From: Ceratodon purpureus
Lineage: Eukaryota; Streptophyta; Bryopsida; Pseudoditrichales; Ditrichaceae
DNA: 64,000 nucleotides
Direction of reading: 5' to 3'
Assembly (NCBI GenBank): GCA_014871385.1
Contig: CM026424.1
Coordinates: 17,383,042-17,447,041 of the forward strand
Positions 13,101-32,149 of this stretch are shown here, piece by piece. Made by a program: the position numbers and the translations under genes. Position 1 is the stretch's first letter; each line of letters opens with the position of its first letter. The notes under the pieces were generated by a model. That model did not search any database. It was not told the origin of the DNA and saw only the letters and a program-made list of their open reading frames with translations.

Positions 13101-14167
13101 CCGCTGTAAGGCCCTCACAGCGCGTTTGGACTGGTGCACCCCCATATCAGCTGGATCACATCCAGCACATCTCACATACAAAAAGAAGACGATTAGGACC
13201 TGCACAAAAAATCAGAAAAATAAATAAGCTCGTTGTCATGTCAAATAGTAGGTTTATCATCATGTTGTAATCATTATATGTAACATACAAGAGTGAGCCA
13301 TTACTTATGAAATATTGACAAGCAATTTATCTCTATGGGAACGTCCTTAAACTGTTCAAGTGAGACAAAAAGACGTAAAAGCTATCAAGCCGATTAATTA
13401 TCGCTCACCACTGGGGAGAAGATTGCGTAGATGTGAAACTTCAGAACTCCGTTTCCAACGAAAGGAATGAAAAAAACGTAGAAGGAGAAAGAGATTCCCG
13501 AAAACACAGCAACCGCCACCGTCTGCTCCATCCGTAACAATCACATAGAAATGTCAGTACGTTGATAGAACTGAAGACTTAACTCTAACCCCAAAGGATA
13601 GCCAGGTCTCTTCACAGCATGAATGTTATCCCGGAGTGGGTTTAGATGGACAAGAAAATCACAAGCTTCAACTCTCTTAGTCATATATTCTAATATTGCG
13701 CAACGATTCGCAAGCACCAAAATAAACTTATCATAAACCGAATCCTCAAAATCTCTCAGCACACATCAGAGAGTCAATATCTGGACCAAGTCACCTTGAG
13801 AGCCTCAAGATCAATAAGTTCCTTTATGGTGGTCTTCTTACACACAGACTGTTAATGGGATTTTCATTCAGAAAAAGACAACCTTCTAGTCTTTTTCCTG
13901 GTATTAAACTTCCTCAAATTCTACCATGTAAGAATTTGTTATTAATTAAGAGTGTTTCACACTTGATCCTGGAATGAAGAGGCTTTAGCTTAAACACAAT
14001 ACTCTGAAATGAATTGAAGGACAGTCCTCGCTATTGCTCATTTCAAGAACCAGCTAATGTAAGCAAGTGGAAGCTACGGAGTTGCCCGCAGAAAGTTGCT
14101 TGGGAACAAGGCTGAAGCTGCTAACCTGGAGAGGATGATACGGCAGCTCCCACCCATGGTTTCGCAT
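10143..14167 (-). CDS. DHHC protein S-acyltransferase (9 exons)
   Basis: Palmitoyltransferase that adds long-chain acyl groups to protein cysteines at membranes. Exons in frame: 14167-14126 (MRNHGWELPYHPLQ), 13522-13409, 13199-12879, 12610-12542, 12411-12340, 12191-12063, 11720-11640, 11499-11287 and 11150-10143, about 682 residues. The cysteine-rich domain is split over two exons and ends with DHHC: [24 protein letters not shown]. Four membrane spans are visible: two near the N-terminus (VAVFSGISFSFYVFFIPFVG; VLIVFFLYV) and two after the DHHC domain. The TTxE-like element is TTYDYILA. The long C-terminal tail has NPWKLARMNPAEAAKAAA, typical of a plant PAT subgroup, a YPGSS triplet repeat and many Ser residues. 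All exon phases close. Substrates cannot be read from sequence. Confidence 0.92.
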
Positions 14168-16539
14168 TGTGCAACAACTTGAGTTATTCTGCAGCTGCTC
14201 CCTTTCCAACACCCTCGTCTTGCTCCAGTGGAGATCAAACACGGGGTCTCATCAGCTTGTAATAACTAACAACACCGTCCACATGCGTCGCCAATGCTGC
14301 CACCTCCATCGCACCAGTCCTCTCCACACTGAAGTTTCGTCCAGCCTTAACCCAGAGACTCACTCATCAGTCCGTGAGTGAAAACCTAGCGAAGCAAAAA
14401 TCCTTAAAACAATGAATCCTGTATATGCCGCATTATATTACAGAGTCCACCAAACGAGGTTGTCCGACCTTAAAGCCCGATGAAGAGCACATCTATATCC
14501 AAGACCCGACTATGTGCAATGAGAGGAAGGAATGTGGCGAAGCCTCTGTGAACTAAAAGAGTTCACACCTTATGCAAGGCAGCAGCTTCTCGAGCTGGCG
14601 AACCTCACCATGGCCTGTTAACATTTACTGACCACCCGGCCTACACCCACTTCTTTCGTCGGCAACAACCAACGTCGATGTTCCGCCAAGAGTGCTCACA
14701 GTGAAAACAAAACTTGAGCTGCAAATCAGAGCTTAACTCACTGAGCTACCCACATGACCATAACACCTGCTGCCATCTTGGTTCTGTTCTACAGCTCAAG
14801 CAGCTGGAGTGTAGACATGCGTTGCCCAACTAATTATTCTTCACCTTCCATGTGCATTCACTAATGCTTGCTCTTTCAGCTGCAAAACGAGATTTGTTCT
14901 TCTTCCTCAACATTAAAGTGTGCCCAGGTTCAGGTTGGCTCTTCTTAGCTTTCAACTGCCGTGTGCTGCAGCAATGTGACATGAATATGGAGCCTGGTCT
15001 CCGCAGTCCTCAGTCCTCCAGCTCCAGCCTTGAAGCTCCTGCAGCTGGAGAATGACTGACTCATAATCTGGTAACGTTGATCGTGCCATTGATACTAACG
15101 CCTGCTTTCTGAGACCCCTCACATGGCACCACTATTCACTTCTTCTGTCACGCTTAGTTTAACTTGGTCAAGAGGGATTTCAGGCATGATATCACCCTAC
15201 CATCACCTTAGTATTACCTTGGTATCGCATAGTATCATCTTTATATCAATTGACAGGGGATGTCATATCGTCCCCCATGTTCTGTGTTCGGGTAATGTAG
15301 TTTACATGTTTTTAAAGATCCTGAAGAAGCCATTTGAAGTAGCTTAGAAGTAGAAGCAAGTTTGCGGAAGAGTGCTGCCACATTCCCTGGAGCTCCTTTT
15401 TCAGTGCGTACCGTTTCAGTGCTGCCAGTTTTTGAACTAGTTCTTATTCCAGACTGTAAGACTTGGTAGAGTCTCTATTGCTGCTCTCTCTATCTCTGCA
15501 TAGGTTAGCCATTACAAAGATTAAAACTCAATGTTCTAAGCTTAAGTTGTGGTTTGCTAATTTTTCAGGGTTTCCTTCATTTGGTAAAAGATTGGCTCAA
15601 GTTAGCCCATGCAAAGGTCCACGTGTACGTACAAATCAAAGGATGTTTCTGATGAATATCAAACATGCCAAAATATCCGATGAGGGTTGTACTTTTCTTT
15701 CTGCAATGAAGTTCGTTCATTTACCTAAAAAAATTTTAAAAAATAAATAAATAAATTTTTTTTAAAAAAGAAAAAGAAACAGGCCAGAATGATTTGGAAT
15801 TTATTCACCAGGATTTCGCAAGAATTATTTTATTACAGAACAGTAGAGTGACTTTGGATTACTTCTCTAAGATTATGAGAGGGAGGTAATTAAAATTGTG
15901 CACTAAGTTGTCTTCTCTTTCTTGAATTGTGATGTACATTTGAAGGAGGAAACACCCGTCCTCTGAGTCCTAGACAATAACTCCCATCACTTCGCCTATA
16001 ATGCACAATGACCTTACGATCGTGACTCCCTCGTGTATCAGAATGAACAATCAACGAATGGTCAATGCCATTTAATGGAATATGAAATTCTGAATTACAG
16101 GACAACAGTACACTCTAGGTGAGGCAAACAATCACTACTTATGAGACGGACTGCCTGCCAAGAACTTGGTCCTTTCAGCATACCCAATGGCTTGGAATCT
16201 GGATGCAATGTAACCGAGTCAGTGCAATTTCCCTCCTTGAGAGAACCTGAACTATGGTTTATTTCCCTTGTACTTTAGTCTCCTGTAGGTTCTACTTTCA
16301 CAGAACCTATTCTGTAACAAATTTGAAAAAATTGAGAGGTTGACTTTGGTTTCTATATTTTCAACTATAACTCCATATATTGACACTAGAGATGGCCTGC
16401 ATATAAAACTAGTTCACAATCATACATTAGAATAAATCCGTGAATAATGATGCTGCAGTTGCACCTCTTCATGATGTGTCCAGTGACAGGGTGCCTGACT
16501 CTTGAAAGGAATGATCATTGATGAGAAATATGGGTAAGA
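14168..16539. other. Intergenic region, no gene recognised
   Basis: Upstream of the S-acyltransferase start; its promoter and 5' UTR should lie at the left end. Only short unconvincing ORFs are present. An A/T homopolymer stretch occurs at about 15726-15780. Confidence 0.45.
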
Positions 16540-17380
16540 TCAGCATTTCGGAAAATTGCAGCAACCTGATTGTTTTGGCACTGGATTTACGAAATGAAGC
16601 TGTGAATATTTGGGCATGTCACGGAGCAGCTTAGAGTAAAGGGAAAGGAAGTGACGGAAAAGGTGAGAAGATAAGATCCTGGATGAATCATTGTTTAGGG
16701 TACGCAATACTCTGCACTGAAGATAATGATTCTGATATTGATTTTTTTGGAAGCGTGGCCCAAATGATTCAAGGTCTACAAAGCATGGAGATGGGGCAAT
16801 CCAGAAATATATTTCACAGGGAAATATGCTTTTGATCAAGTACTTCAAAGTTTCAATGCCGACTGTCTTGGAAGCTGAGTATGTGTCTGCAATGATATGC
16901 ATTTTCAATTTCTATCCTGAAGTTTTCTTTTACCCGAGGGCCAAAATTTGTGCCGAAGTTGCCCTTTTCGACAAGTAAATTCAGAGGATATCTTCAGCGC
17001 AAAATGCACCAATTATCATCAACTATTTTAAAACATTGGGCGAGATAAACATTTCAAAAACCGGCAACAACCTCCTTTGTTTGGCAGCCTTTAAGCTGTG
17101 AGTTGGGCATTTTCAAACGTAACAGCTTAGGGTGGAAGGAAAGGAAGAGACGTGGAAGGTGAGAAGATGTATAGGAGCTTGAAAGATTGTTTGGTGTATT
17201 ATGCAACATTTTGCAAAGAAGATGATGTCATAGATTCATTTTTCGGGGAATTGTAGTCCAAATGTGCCGAGGCCTACAAATCTTGGATAGACGGCATATG
17301 GTCTAAGTTGCTTAAAATCTTAACCCCAATAATACCATCGAGATTGGTAATGTTGCTTCTTTCTACTCAGATACAGGAGC
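16540..17380. repeat. Diverged tandem duplication of a ~330-bp segment
   Basis: The segment at about 16540-16880 and that at about 17050-17380 align in the same orientation over most of their length (shared GGAAAGGAAG, GGTGAGAAGAT and TCTACAAA blocks). On the minus strand the first copy holds an open frame of 122 codons (16540-16908), while the second copy has stops in the aligned frame. No family is recognised. This may be a decayed gene fragment or a non-coding repeat 3' of the protease gene. Confidence 0.5.
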
Positions 17381-17750
17381 ATGATGTGTACTGTGTCTTC
17401 AAAAACCGAGTCTATGGAGAAATCGTTTTCTTTCCAAGCGCCATAACATGAGATTGAGTGATCGAATCCCTAACAACTAAACATGAAAGTTGATTACATG
17501 AAGAAATGAAACATGATGCATACAGCTACAATATTGCTTTGTTTGTGTATTTTACAAGTAAAAAGAACTGCAAGACGAGACTTAACATCCTCAACGAAGA
17601 TTCACTACTTAGTTATATGTGCGGTATGGGCTAGAAGTGGGAGACTGAGGTCTACAGTTCGCCATGTGCGGTAGGTTCCGCACATGCTGTAGCGGAAAAG
17701 CACACCAACCTACAATACCGTAAGTAAATCTTATAATTACAGGAGTCAAT

Positions 17751-24756
<7,006 letters not shown>

Positions 24757-26060
24757 ATCTGTAGTTATTTATAATGAATATTATAATACCAAATTAGATG
24801 TATCGATTTATTATCCTAATATTGCACACTAGATTGAAATTTTCATTTAATTCATTTTCATTATCAATAATTTATTTTCTGGAGTAATCATCAGCTATTT
24901 GTTCTTTGATCTTACGCACATCCCTATAATCTTCTAAATATCAATAATCTCAATCTTAAGATAAATTATCCAATCTACTCTTGGACCGAGTCCATCAAAT
25001 CGAGATGACATTATAAAGCATGTCCGCAATATTAAAGTGCTTACAAAATCCTAGTTGATGAATAAAAGAATGGCATTTGCTTGTGTATCATCATTATTGT
25101 AAACATGTATTTTATTCACGTCAACAATGGAGCTTTTAGTAGTTCTTTTATAAAGCCATCCACAACAATGAGGCTTTTAATAATTCTTTTATAATGCCAT
25201 CTACAATAACAGCCATTATGAAAGCAATAGATGAATCTTGTAATTGTTTTTTCCATTATATCAAGTGGAAGAGATCTTAAAAAGATACCAAAGTTCTTGT
25301 CCGTTTTATTTTTTATTTTTAAAAAAATAAATTTAAATTATAGGATAATAAATTCAACAAATGTCTTTCTAATGATCAAAAGTATTACCACTCTGATGTT
25401 ATTTTTTAAAAATAAATGATAGCGGTGTTGGTAAAATCCACATGGATAAAAATATACATATGTTATAAATGAAAAAATACTAGCATCATTTATAATACTC
25501 TTAGACCTCTAAAGAATCTTAGAAAATTTAACATTAAATAAAAAATATATAAAAATTAAAGCAGTATAAGTAAAAGCAAATGAAATTTCATTGTTTTTAG
25601 ATTACTTTTTGAAAATGTAATGATTTATAAATTTAATACGAGTTGTAACACAATTAATGTGATTCATCAAAATTTTGAATATGTGTACTTTATAATTATT
25701 TATAACAAATATTATAACATCAAATTAGATGTATTGATGTATTATCTTAATATGACACTAGATTGAAATTTTCATTTACTTCATTCTCATCATCAATAAT
25801 TTATTTTGTAGACTAATCACCAGCTATTATTTCTTTGATTTTACATACATCCCTATAATCTTCTAAATACCAATAATCTCAATCTTAGGATAACTTATCC
25901 AATTTACCCTTGGACCTCCATTAAATTGAAATGACATCATAAAACATGTCCGCAGTATTAAAGTGTCTACGAAATTTGAGTAGATGAATAAAAGAATGGC
26001 ATTTGTTTGTGTATCGTTGTTATCGTAAACATATACTTTACTCACATTGACAATGAGGCT
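24757..26060. repeat. Pair of ~340-bp direct repeats, AT-rich
   Basis: About 24757-25100 and about 25690-26050 are diverged direct copies, sharing blocks such as CATCCCTATAATCTTCTAAATA and GAATAAAAGAATGGCATTTG, with centres about 0.94 kb apart. A further short block (GATGAATCTTGTAATT) recurs at about 25228 and 26448, so the duplicated unit continues and the right copy is interrupted by about 390 bp. They could be an old tandem duplication or degraded terminal repeats. No coding region is recognised, although a 97-codon open frame with an imperfect EPVNQV repeat lies at 26007-26300. Confidence 0.6.
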
Positions 26061-26484
26061 TTTCATCATGTTTTTGAGAACCAAAGTGAGTATGTTGGTC
26101 CATACTCATCTGCATATGTCTATGATATGCAAAATATAGAGCCAGTAAACCAAGTCTACAATATGCAAAATACGGAGCCAGTAAACCAAGTTGAGTACAG
26201 TGATGTTGGCCAGTTCTATAATACTGATGAAATGATGGCGGTTGAAGAATTGCTTTTACACATTCCGAATCATCAATCATCTACATGTATCCAGAGGTAA
26301 ATGCAAAATATGCGAAGCGGTTCTTCAACACCAATACTATTCCAATGAGCAAATTTGTTGTAGCCGAACATCCTTGGAGCGTAGAAATGGAGTTAGCAAC
26401 AATATTTCCAAATGATGATGCAATGTTATAATGTGTAGTTCAGAGGAAAGATGAATCTTGTAATTCTTTCTTCCATTGAGTATC

Positions 26485-28873
26485 AAAGGAAATATATGGG
26501 ATCTCGACCTTATTTATTACAGTGTCCATCGTATCTTGAGATGTAGAAGAATGAGAGATGTCCAGGAGAAGAAAGGAATTTGAGACCAAATTGTGAGCTT
26601 CAAATGAAACAAAATGAGTCTGAGCATATTGTACTCCTCCTCGAAGAAGATACTTTGGAGCTCAAGGTGATGATGTTGATCTTTCTAACAAACAAAAAAG
26701 AAAGTTGACTGATAAAGGGGCAAAGCAGGAAGTGCAATTGAAGGACAAGGAAGATAGGAAGAAAGAGAAGGATGACGAGCTTAAGATGAAGAAGGACGTC
26801 TCAGCCCAGAACAAGGAGTTGCTTAAGCTGGTGTTGAAGAAGGGACCGGAAAAACTTCTTTCCCACGTTAGAACTTCTCCTTCTGGCAGTAGCATGCCAT
26901 GAACCATGGCTCCAATGGTGTCCTAGGTACCTCTTTCAGTTGCTCCCCTTCCTTTGCAGACCATTTACACCATTCCATGCACCCAAGTGGAAGATGTATA
27001 GTGTGGAGTGAAGGTCATCAATGATAGTCCATCAGATATTTTGGAGTTATTTACCAATATCACGGATGGGGACAAGCCACAGATTTGGTTGAAGATTTAG
27101 AAGTGGATTAAAGATCACTAAGGGAATAAGATTCATTGCTCTAGGGGACGTGTGGATGCTACAATGGTGGATTTTATTCTATTTGATGTGCTCAAGGATT
27201 TACCGGTTCCTGGCCTAAGCCTTTCTAGAGAAAACCGTTCAAGGAATAACCACCCCAAAAAACCTATATCTGGAGTGGAGGAGAAGTATGAGTCCAATTG
27301 GATTGTGCATTATTTTGATTTTGCTTCTCAGTTCCTTCATAATGATGGAACAGTCATAGTTTTTACTCCAATTCAAAGTTTATTTCAAACAAGCTCTTAT
27401 ATTGGGCGGATTGGGCGGGCTTTCAAGAGGAAAGGAGGTTATTTGCAATTAATGGACTTTCATTGACTATACCAAATAATCCTTCTCGTACTCACAAGTG
27501 TTTTATGGTGAAGTGCTTTGTTTAGAAAAAGAACGTTCAGGTAGGTGTTCCGGCTTCAAGTTTTGTTTTTTATGATAGGCCAGAACTCACTGTCCAAGCA
27601 TCTAGTTGTCATCTGATGGACATCTCACAAACCTTATGAATGTGGATTCCCTTACAATTGAATCAAGGAATTACAAGCCACTCAAAGGAGCTCCTGAGAA
27701 GACTGTCAATCTTCTCCAGACTCTTGTTGACCTTTGCACCGTGGAGAATGATATTGTTATGGACCTCATCGCATCAACATGTACATTGTGTATCCTCTTA
27801 CTTAAAATTAATAAGTTTATCTATTTCAAACGTTTTATGGTTTATTAATAATTTATTTAATCTTTAGATGCATCCATTGGTGCGTGCAAAAGCATCAATC
27901 GACATGTAATTGCCTTTGAATATGACAATGTTTGGTACAAGGAAGTACTAGTTTCCCTCCTTCCGCAGCGTGATGAAGTCCAGTCAGAGAGCAGGCTTCT
28001 TTGCGTTTTCCAAAGAGGAAGTGCCTCTTGGAAAATGACAATGAGCCTAAGAAGAAGACATGTCCCAAGCGCTCTTATTAGTAAGTCTATACTATCGGTT
28101 TTCAACGTTTGTAGCAATTTCTTATTAGACATAAATTGTTTTCTGAATGGTTCTTACTTTTCTGCTTCAGACGGAGATCGAAAGCGTTGAAATCCCAAAG
28201 AATTGTCTCAAGGTATCTCAACAAGATAAGAAGCCCTATCTGTCCTTTGAAGCTTCCTTACCACTCAAAGAACCTTGCACATGCAACGGCTGCGGCTCCT
28301 TCACCACCATCTTCTCGAAAGCATCTTAGTCCAAATCTCGAAGCGGAGCAGTATTTTAAGTTATTTGCAGAAGTAGATAATATGGTATTATCTGATGACA
28401 GTGACTCCGAGCATGGGTACATTGAGGCAACAAGTGATGACATTTTGTTTAGTTGATTTATCCTATTATTTTGAGATGTGTGCGTTTTCATATTTTCATC
28501 TATTTTCATTTCTTATATTTGATTCTTACATTATTATATATAAAATTTAATTATGCATAATTACATCTATTTTCCCAACTTTGGGCTCCGTTTTAAGTAT
28601 AGGTGCTATATGAAGCCTTTTACAACAATTACATCTACACTTCAAGTATTCTCTAGGCAATAACTAAAGAACTTGACTCTAATGATTCTTAAGGAAATAT
28701 GGTATGTTCATGTGATCTAATGCAATTAATGGTGCACTTTCTTAAAAAATATTGAAAAATTAACCACGGTCGTAGGGCTTCCTTCTCGATTTTAATGCAA
28801 TTTTAATGAAAAAAGGTTCCAAATTATTGAAATTTTGTGCTCGCTGCTCACTACTGACAAGATAGCATTCTTG
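26485..28873 (+). pseudogene. Element C: truncated, decayed relative of the large MULE (methyltransferase half)
   Basis: Degraded copy of the 3' part of gene X and its element end. Aligned landmarks with elements A and B, in order: LLQCPSYLE and CPGEER; the K/E-rich helix and KGPEKLLSHV with SGSSMP; FDVLKDLPVPG (about 27182-27215); an FLHNDGTVIVF strand; NDIVMDLIAST before an intron at the same place as in A and B; then ASIGACKSINRHVIAFEYD. Several stops and frameshifts interrupt it. The right end (28858-28873, CAAGATAGCATTCTTG) matches the element terminus, preceded by a degenerate copy of the GTGAGC repeats. The left part of the element is missing. It is older than A and B and keeps sense codons where they have stops. 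Confidence 0.75.
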
Positions 28874-30961
28874 GGAGAACAGGACACATGGCGCCCCCTC
28901 CAAGCCCCTCTTTCACCTCCTTCTTTCCTCCCACTTTCTACTCAATGTTTTTTTTCTCTTTATTCATTTTTGACAAATCTCCAGAATCTAGTACTAGTGT
29001 AAAAAAAGTCAAAATTTACTATCCAAAATGATCAATGTGTAGGCCCCCACTCCAAATTTAGCGTTGGCGCCACCGTTGGCATCAGCGGTGGAGATGGGCC
29101 AAGCTGGGACAAATTCTTCCTGATGAAAGATGACATGGTGATAATCAGTAATCAGGCTAGAGACCAGAAGTTCCTGAACCAACTGTACCATGATAGGGGT
29201 GCAAAGGAAGGTAGCTACTAGCAATTCACATGGATGAATAAACAAATCTAATCCAGGTCCAAACATGAAGTCAATCTCTGGTGCCTCCCTGTAAATCAAG
29301 GCAGTTGAAACTATGAGCAGTCACACCCCACGTGAAGTCATGGCAACTCGTAGAACTGCAGGATTTCCCTGCACTGAACAATTGGCAACATAAATTGAAG
29401 CGGAACAAAGTTCCTGCAAGGCTGATTATATATATCATTATATGAATCCTTTGAAAAAGCATGTGAAGTTCTTCAAAATTGAAACACACAGCCAGTGATC
29501 ACAGTTAACTTGTATACTGTGAAATCATTCAAGATAGTTAAATTAATGAGTATTTGTGCCATGGCCAGCACCAAAGGAAATGAAAGACGGCCATTGAAGG
29601 CTGTAAGTACAGAAGGAACACCTCAAGTTACAGACTTAGCTGTCAACAAAATGTAACAAATAGAACCATGGTACTGTACAGAACCAAACCAATTACTAGG
29701 TGGTAACCTAATTTCTTTGATGTAATAAAATATGAGCTTCAGAGACATACAGTAACATCATACAGGTTCGCCACTTGGCAAATGAATATTTCTTTATTTT
29801 TGAAAAAATAAGGTTTACTTCTCAAAAACTAAATTTGTCCATTTTTGTTTACTAGCAAAAATTCAGTAAAAATGACCTTAAACGGCCTAAAAATAACAAA
29901 ATACTATAAAAATTATATTTTATTCTTTTGTCTTCATAAATTTCTATATTTTCTATTTTCTATTTTCTATTTTTAGAATTTTTTTTGGGGCAAACCTGAT
30001 ACGGTACTACTATATTTTGAGGTGATTAAGTTTCTAATTAACAGTGGAAATACATGAAATTACAGTCACTTACATGGAATCGGTGGAAACATAACAATAG
30101 CATGAATTCCTACAATATTCCTACAAGTTGGGCAAAATGTGTAATCAGACAATCAATCAATATCCACAGCTACCAGGCTACTTGTGAATTGCAGGATAGC
30201 ATGTCATAGGGTCATTCCTTCACAATTATAACATTCATGAATTGGAGTCTGCAATACAGCACTCAAGTATGAAAAATAATGCAATCAATCTACAACTCTC
30301 AAAATGGCCGGCACATCATTCACGGCCTCCATTCAAACTATCCATCTCCTTGAACTTTAACAGTTTTGCTAGCCACACACTATGCAGAATTATGATTGTT
30401 CCTATTGGAGAGGGATGCATTTTTTGACAAACAGCTGTTTGAGTGATTAGAAATCTTCCTAATATTGCATACTGTATGCACTCAATTTTGAAGTGTAGTT
30501 GGTCTAAAACAGATGCATTTCCAATAGAACCTACAACAAAGTTACTCCTGTTCATATGTCAATTCAGCACTAAGTTTCATTACCATGGCACCATACCAGG
30601 TTCACCATCTCATGCACAAATATTTAGTTGTTTGAAAAACAATGTTTTCCTTTCCATAGATAAATTACTTGATTTTGAATGTTACTAAAAATAGCAATAT
30701 ATGATAGAAAAATATTTATAAAGAAGAAGAAGAGAAACGTGAGTTTGAGTGTCTATTTGTTCCACCCCCAATTCAATGCCCACAGGACACAAAAATAAAA
30801 GGAAGCAAAGAACTACTCCACCTTTTTGAATGTAGACACTATAGTCACAAGATCTCACAAACTAAAATACGAGCCAAATGTTTGGAGTTTTAGCATAAAA
30901 ATAGTGTTACCCAAGAGTTGATCGCCAAGTCATGAGCTCATTGTTGGTTGGAGTGGGCCTT
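28874..30961. other. Intergenic between element C and element A
   Basis: No gene recognised. It contains the inverted relative of the 405-930 repeat (about 29765-30020) and simple A/T stretches. Confidence 0.45.
29765..30020 (-). repeat. Dispersed repeat, copy 2 (MITE-free)
   Basis: The reverse complement aligns with 405-930 minus the MITE. Across the MITE insertion point it reads ACCGTATCAGGTTTG, against ACCATA-[MITE]-TATTAAATTTG in copy 1, with a single TA. This supports both the MITE borders and the age order: the repeat came first and the MITE inserted later. Confidence 0.6.
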
Positions 30962-31243
30962 TATCTTATATCAGGAATGCTATCTTGTGAGCGGTGAGCG
31001 GTGAGCAGTGAGCGGTGAGCACTAAATTTTCAATTTTTTGACTATTTATTTGATATTTTGAGATGATTTTGAATGACATGGCATATAGAGGACCTATGAC
31101 CGTGGAAAGTGTTTTAGGGTATATTCCAAAAAGAGTGGCTTCTAAATTGATAAATGTAGAAATTCACACCCGATTCATATGAGTATAAATTCGGATTATT
31201 TTTTCATATATCATATGAATTCCATGCCAAGAAGATCAAGAGG

Positions 31244-31276
<33 letters not shown>

Positions 31277-31718
31277 AAAAAACAAAAAAACAAAAGAAAG
31301 AAAAAAGATTAAAAATAAATAATTAAAAGGATTATAGGGAAAACAAATTTAAAAAATGAAGGAAAATAAGAACAAAAAAAAGAAAAATAAATAAAACAAC
31401 AAAAGAAGAAAAACATCAAATAAATGAAATAAATATAAACAAAATAAAACATAAAACATAAAAAGGAATTAACAAAAAAAGATTAAAAAAAAAATGAATG
31501 AATACATATAGGAGAGAAAGAAGAAAGATTAAAAAAATTTAAACAAAAAAAGGTGAAGAAAGGATATACACAACGGCTATTGCAGATGAATGTGGCTTCT
31601 AGTTTTTTGGGATGAAGAAGTTTTCATCCAAGTGTTGGATGACTAATTTGAAGGTGCAAAATTAATTAACTGAGAGTTAGTTATCCTTAAAACCGACTTG
31701 GGATTTCTGTTCGTAGAG

Positions 31719-31860
31719 GACCCCAAGTACTTACCAGGGGCGCCCACGTACCCCACGTAATTACTAGGGGTGCCCATGTACCCCAAGTAATTACTAGGGG
31801 TGCCCAAGTACCCCAAGTAAATACTAGGGGTGCCAAAGTACCCCAAGCAATTACTAGAGG
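31719..31860. repeat. 30-bp tandem repeat, about 4.5 units
   Basis: Unit is about TACCCCAAGTAATTACTAGG plus GGTGCCCAAG. Element B has the equivalent array at about 57689-57745 with only about two units, so copy number changed after the two elements separated. Reading it as a 10-residue protein repeat gives open frames, but there is no sign of a gene. Confidence 0.85.
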
Positions 31861-32149
31861 TATTTGCATAATAGTGAAGGAAAAAATACATGAGAAAGGT
31901 TTTAAGAAAATCACATTTTATTGTGGTCCCTTCGAGCTGTAATCAAGGAATATTCAACTTCTAAAAAAATTAGTACCATCTTTATGATTCAATCATGTAT
32001 AAAGTCAATTTAAAACATATGGTCGGTATAGAAATTCATACAGAAGTAGAATAAAGTGAGGTTAAGGCAATATATAAAATCCAAAGCCAAAGCTATCGTA
32101 TAATATATAAGTAGGGAAAACATAACAATATAGAGTAAATATGCAATGA

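Noticed and set aside
24757-26060. LTR retrotransposon with ~340-bp LTRs.
   Set aside because: The copies are too close (about 0.6 kb between them), no TG...CA ends, primer-binding site or gag/pol coding is visible, and a further shared block outside favours tandem duplication.
31643-31914. Minus-strand open frames with a 10-residue Gly/Thr/Trp-rich or Tyr/Leu/Gly-rich repeat.
   Set aside because: They are readings of the 30-bp DNA tandem array in a transposon subterminal region and are open in more than one frame, as expected of any repeat whose length is a multiple of three.
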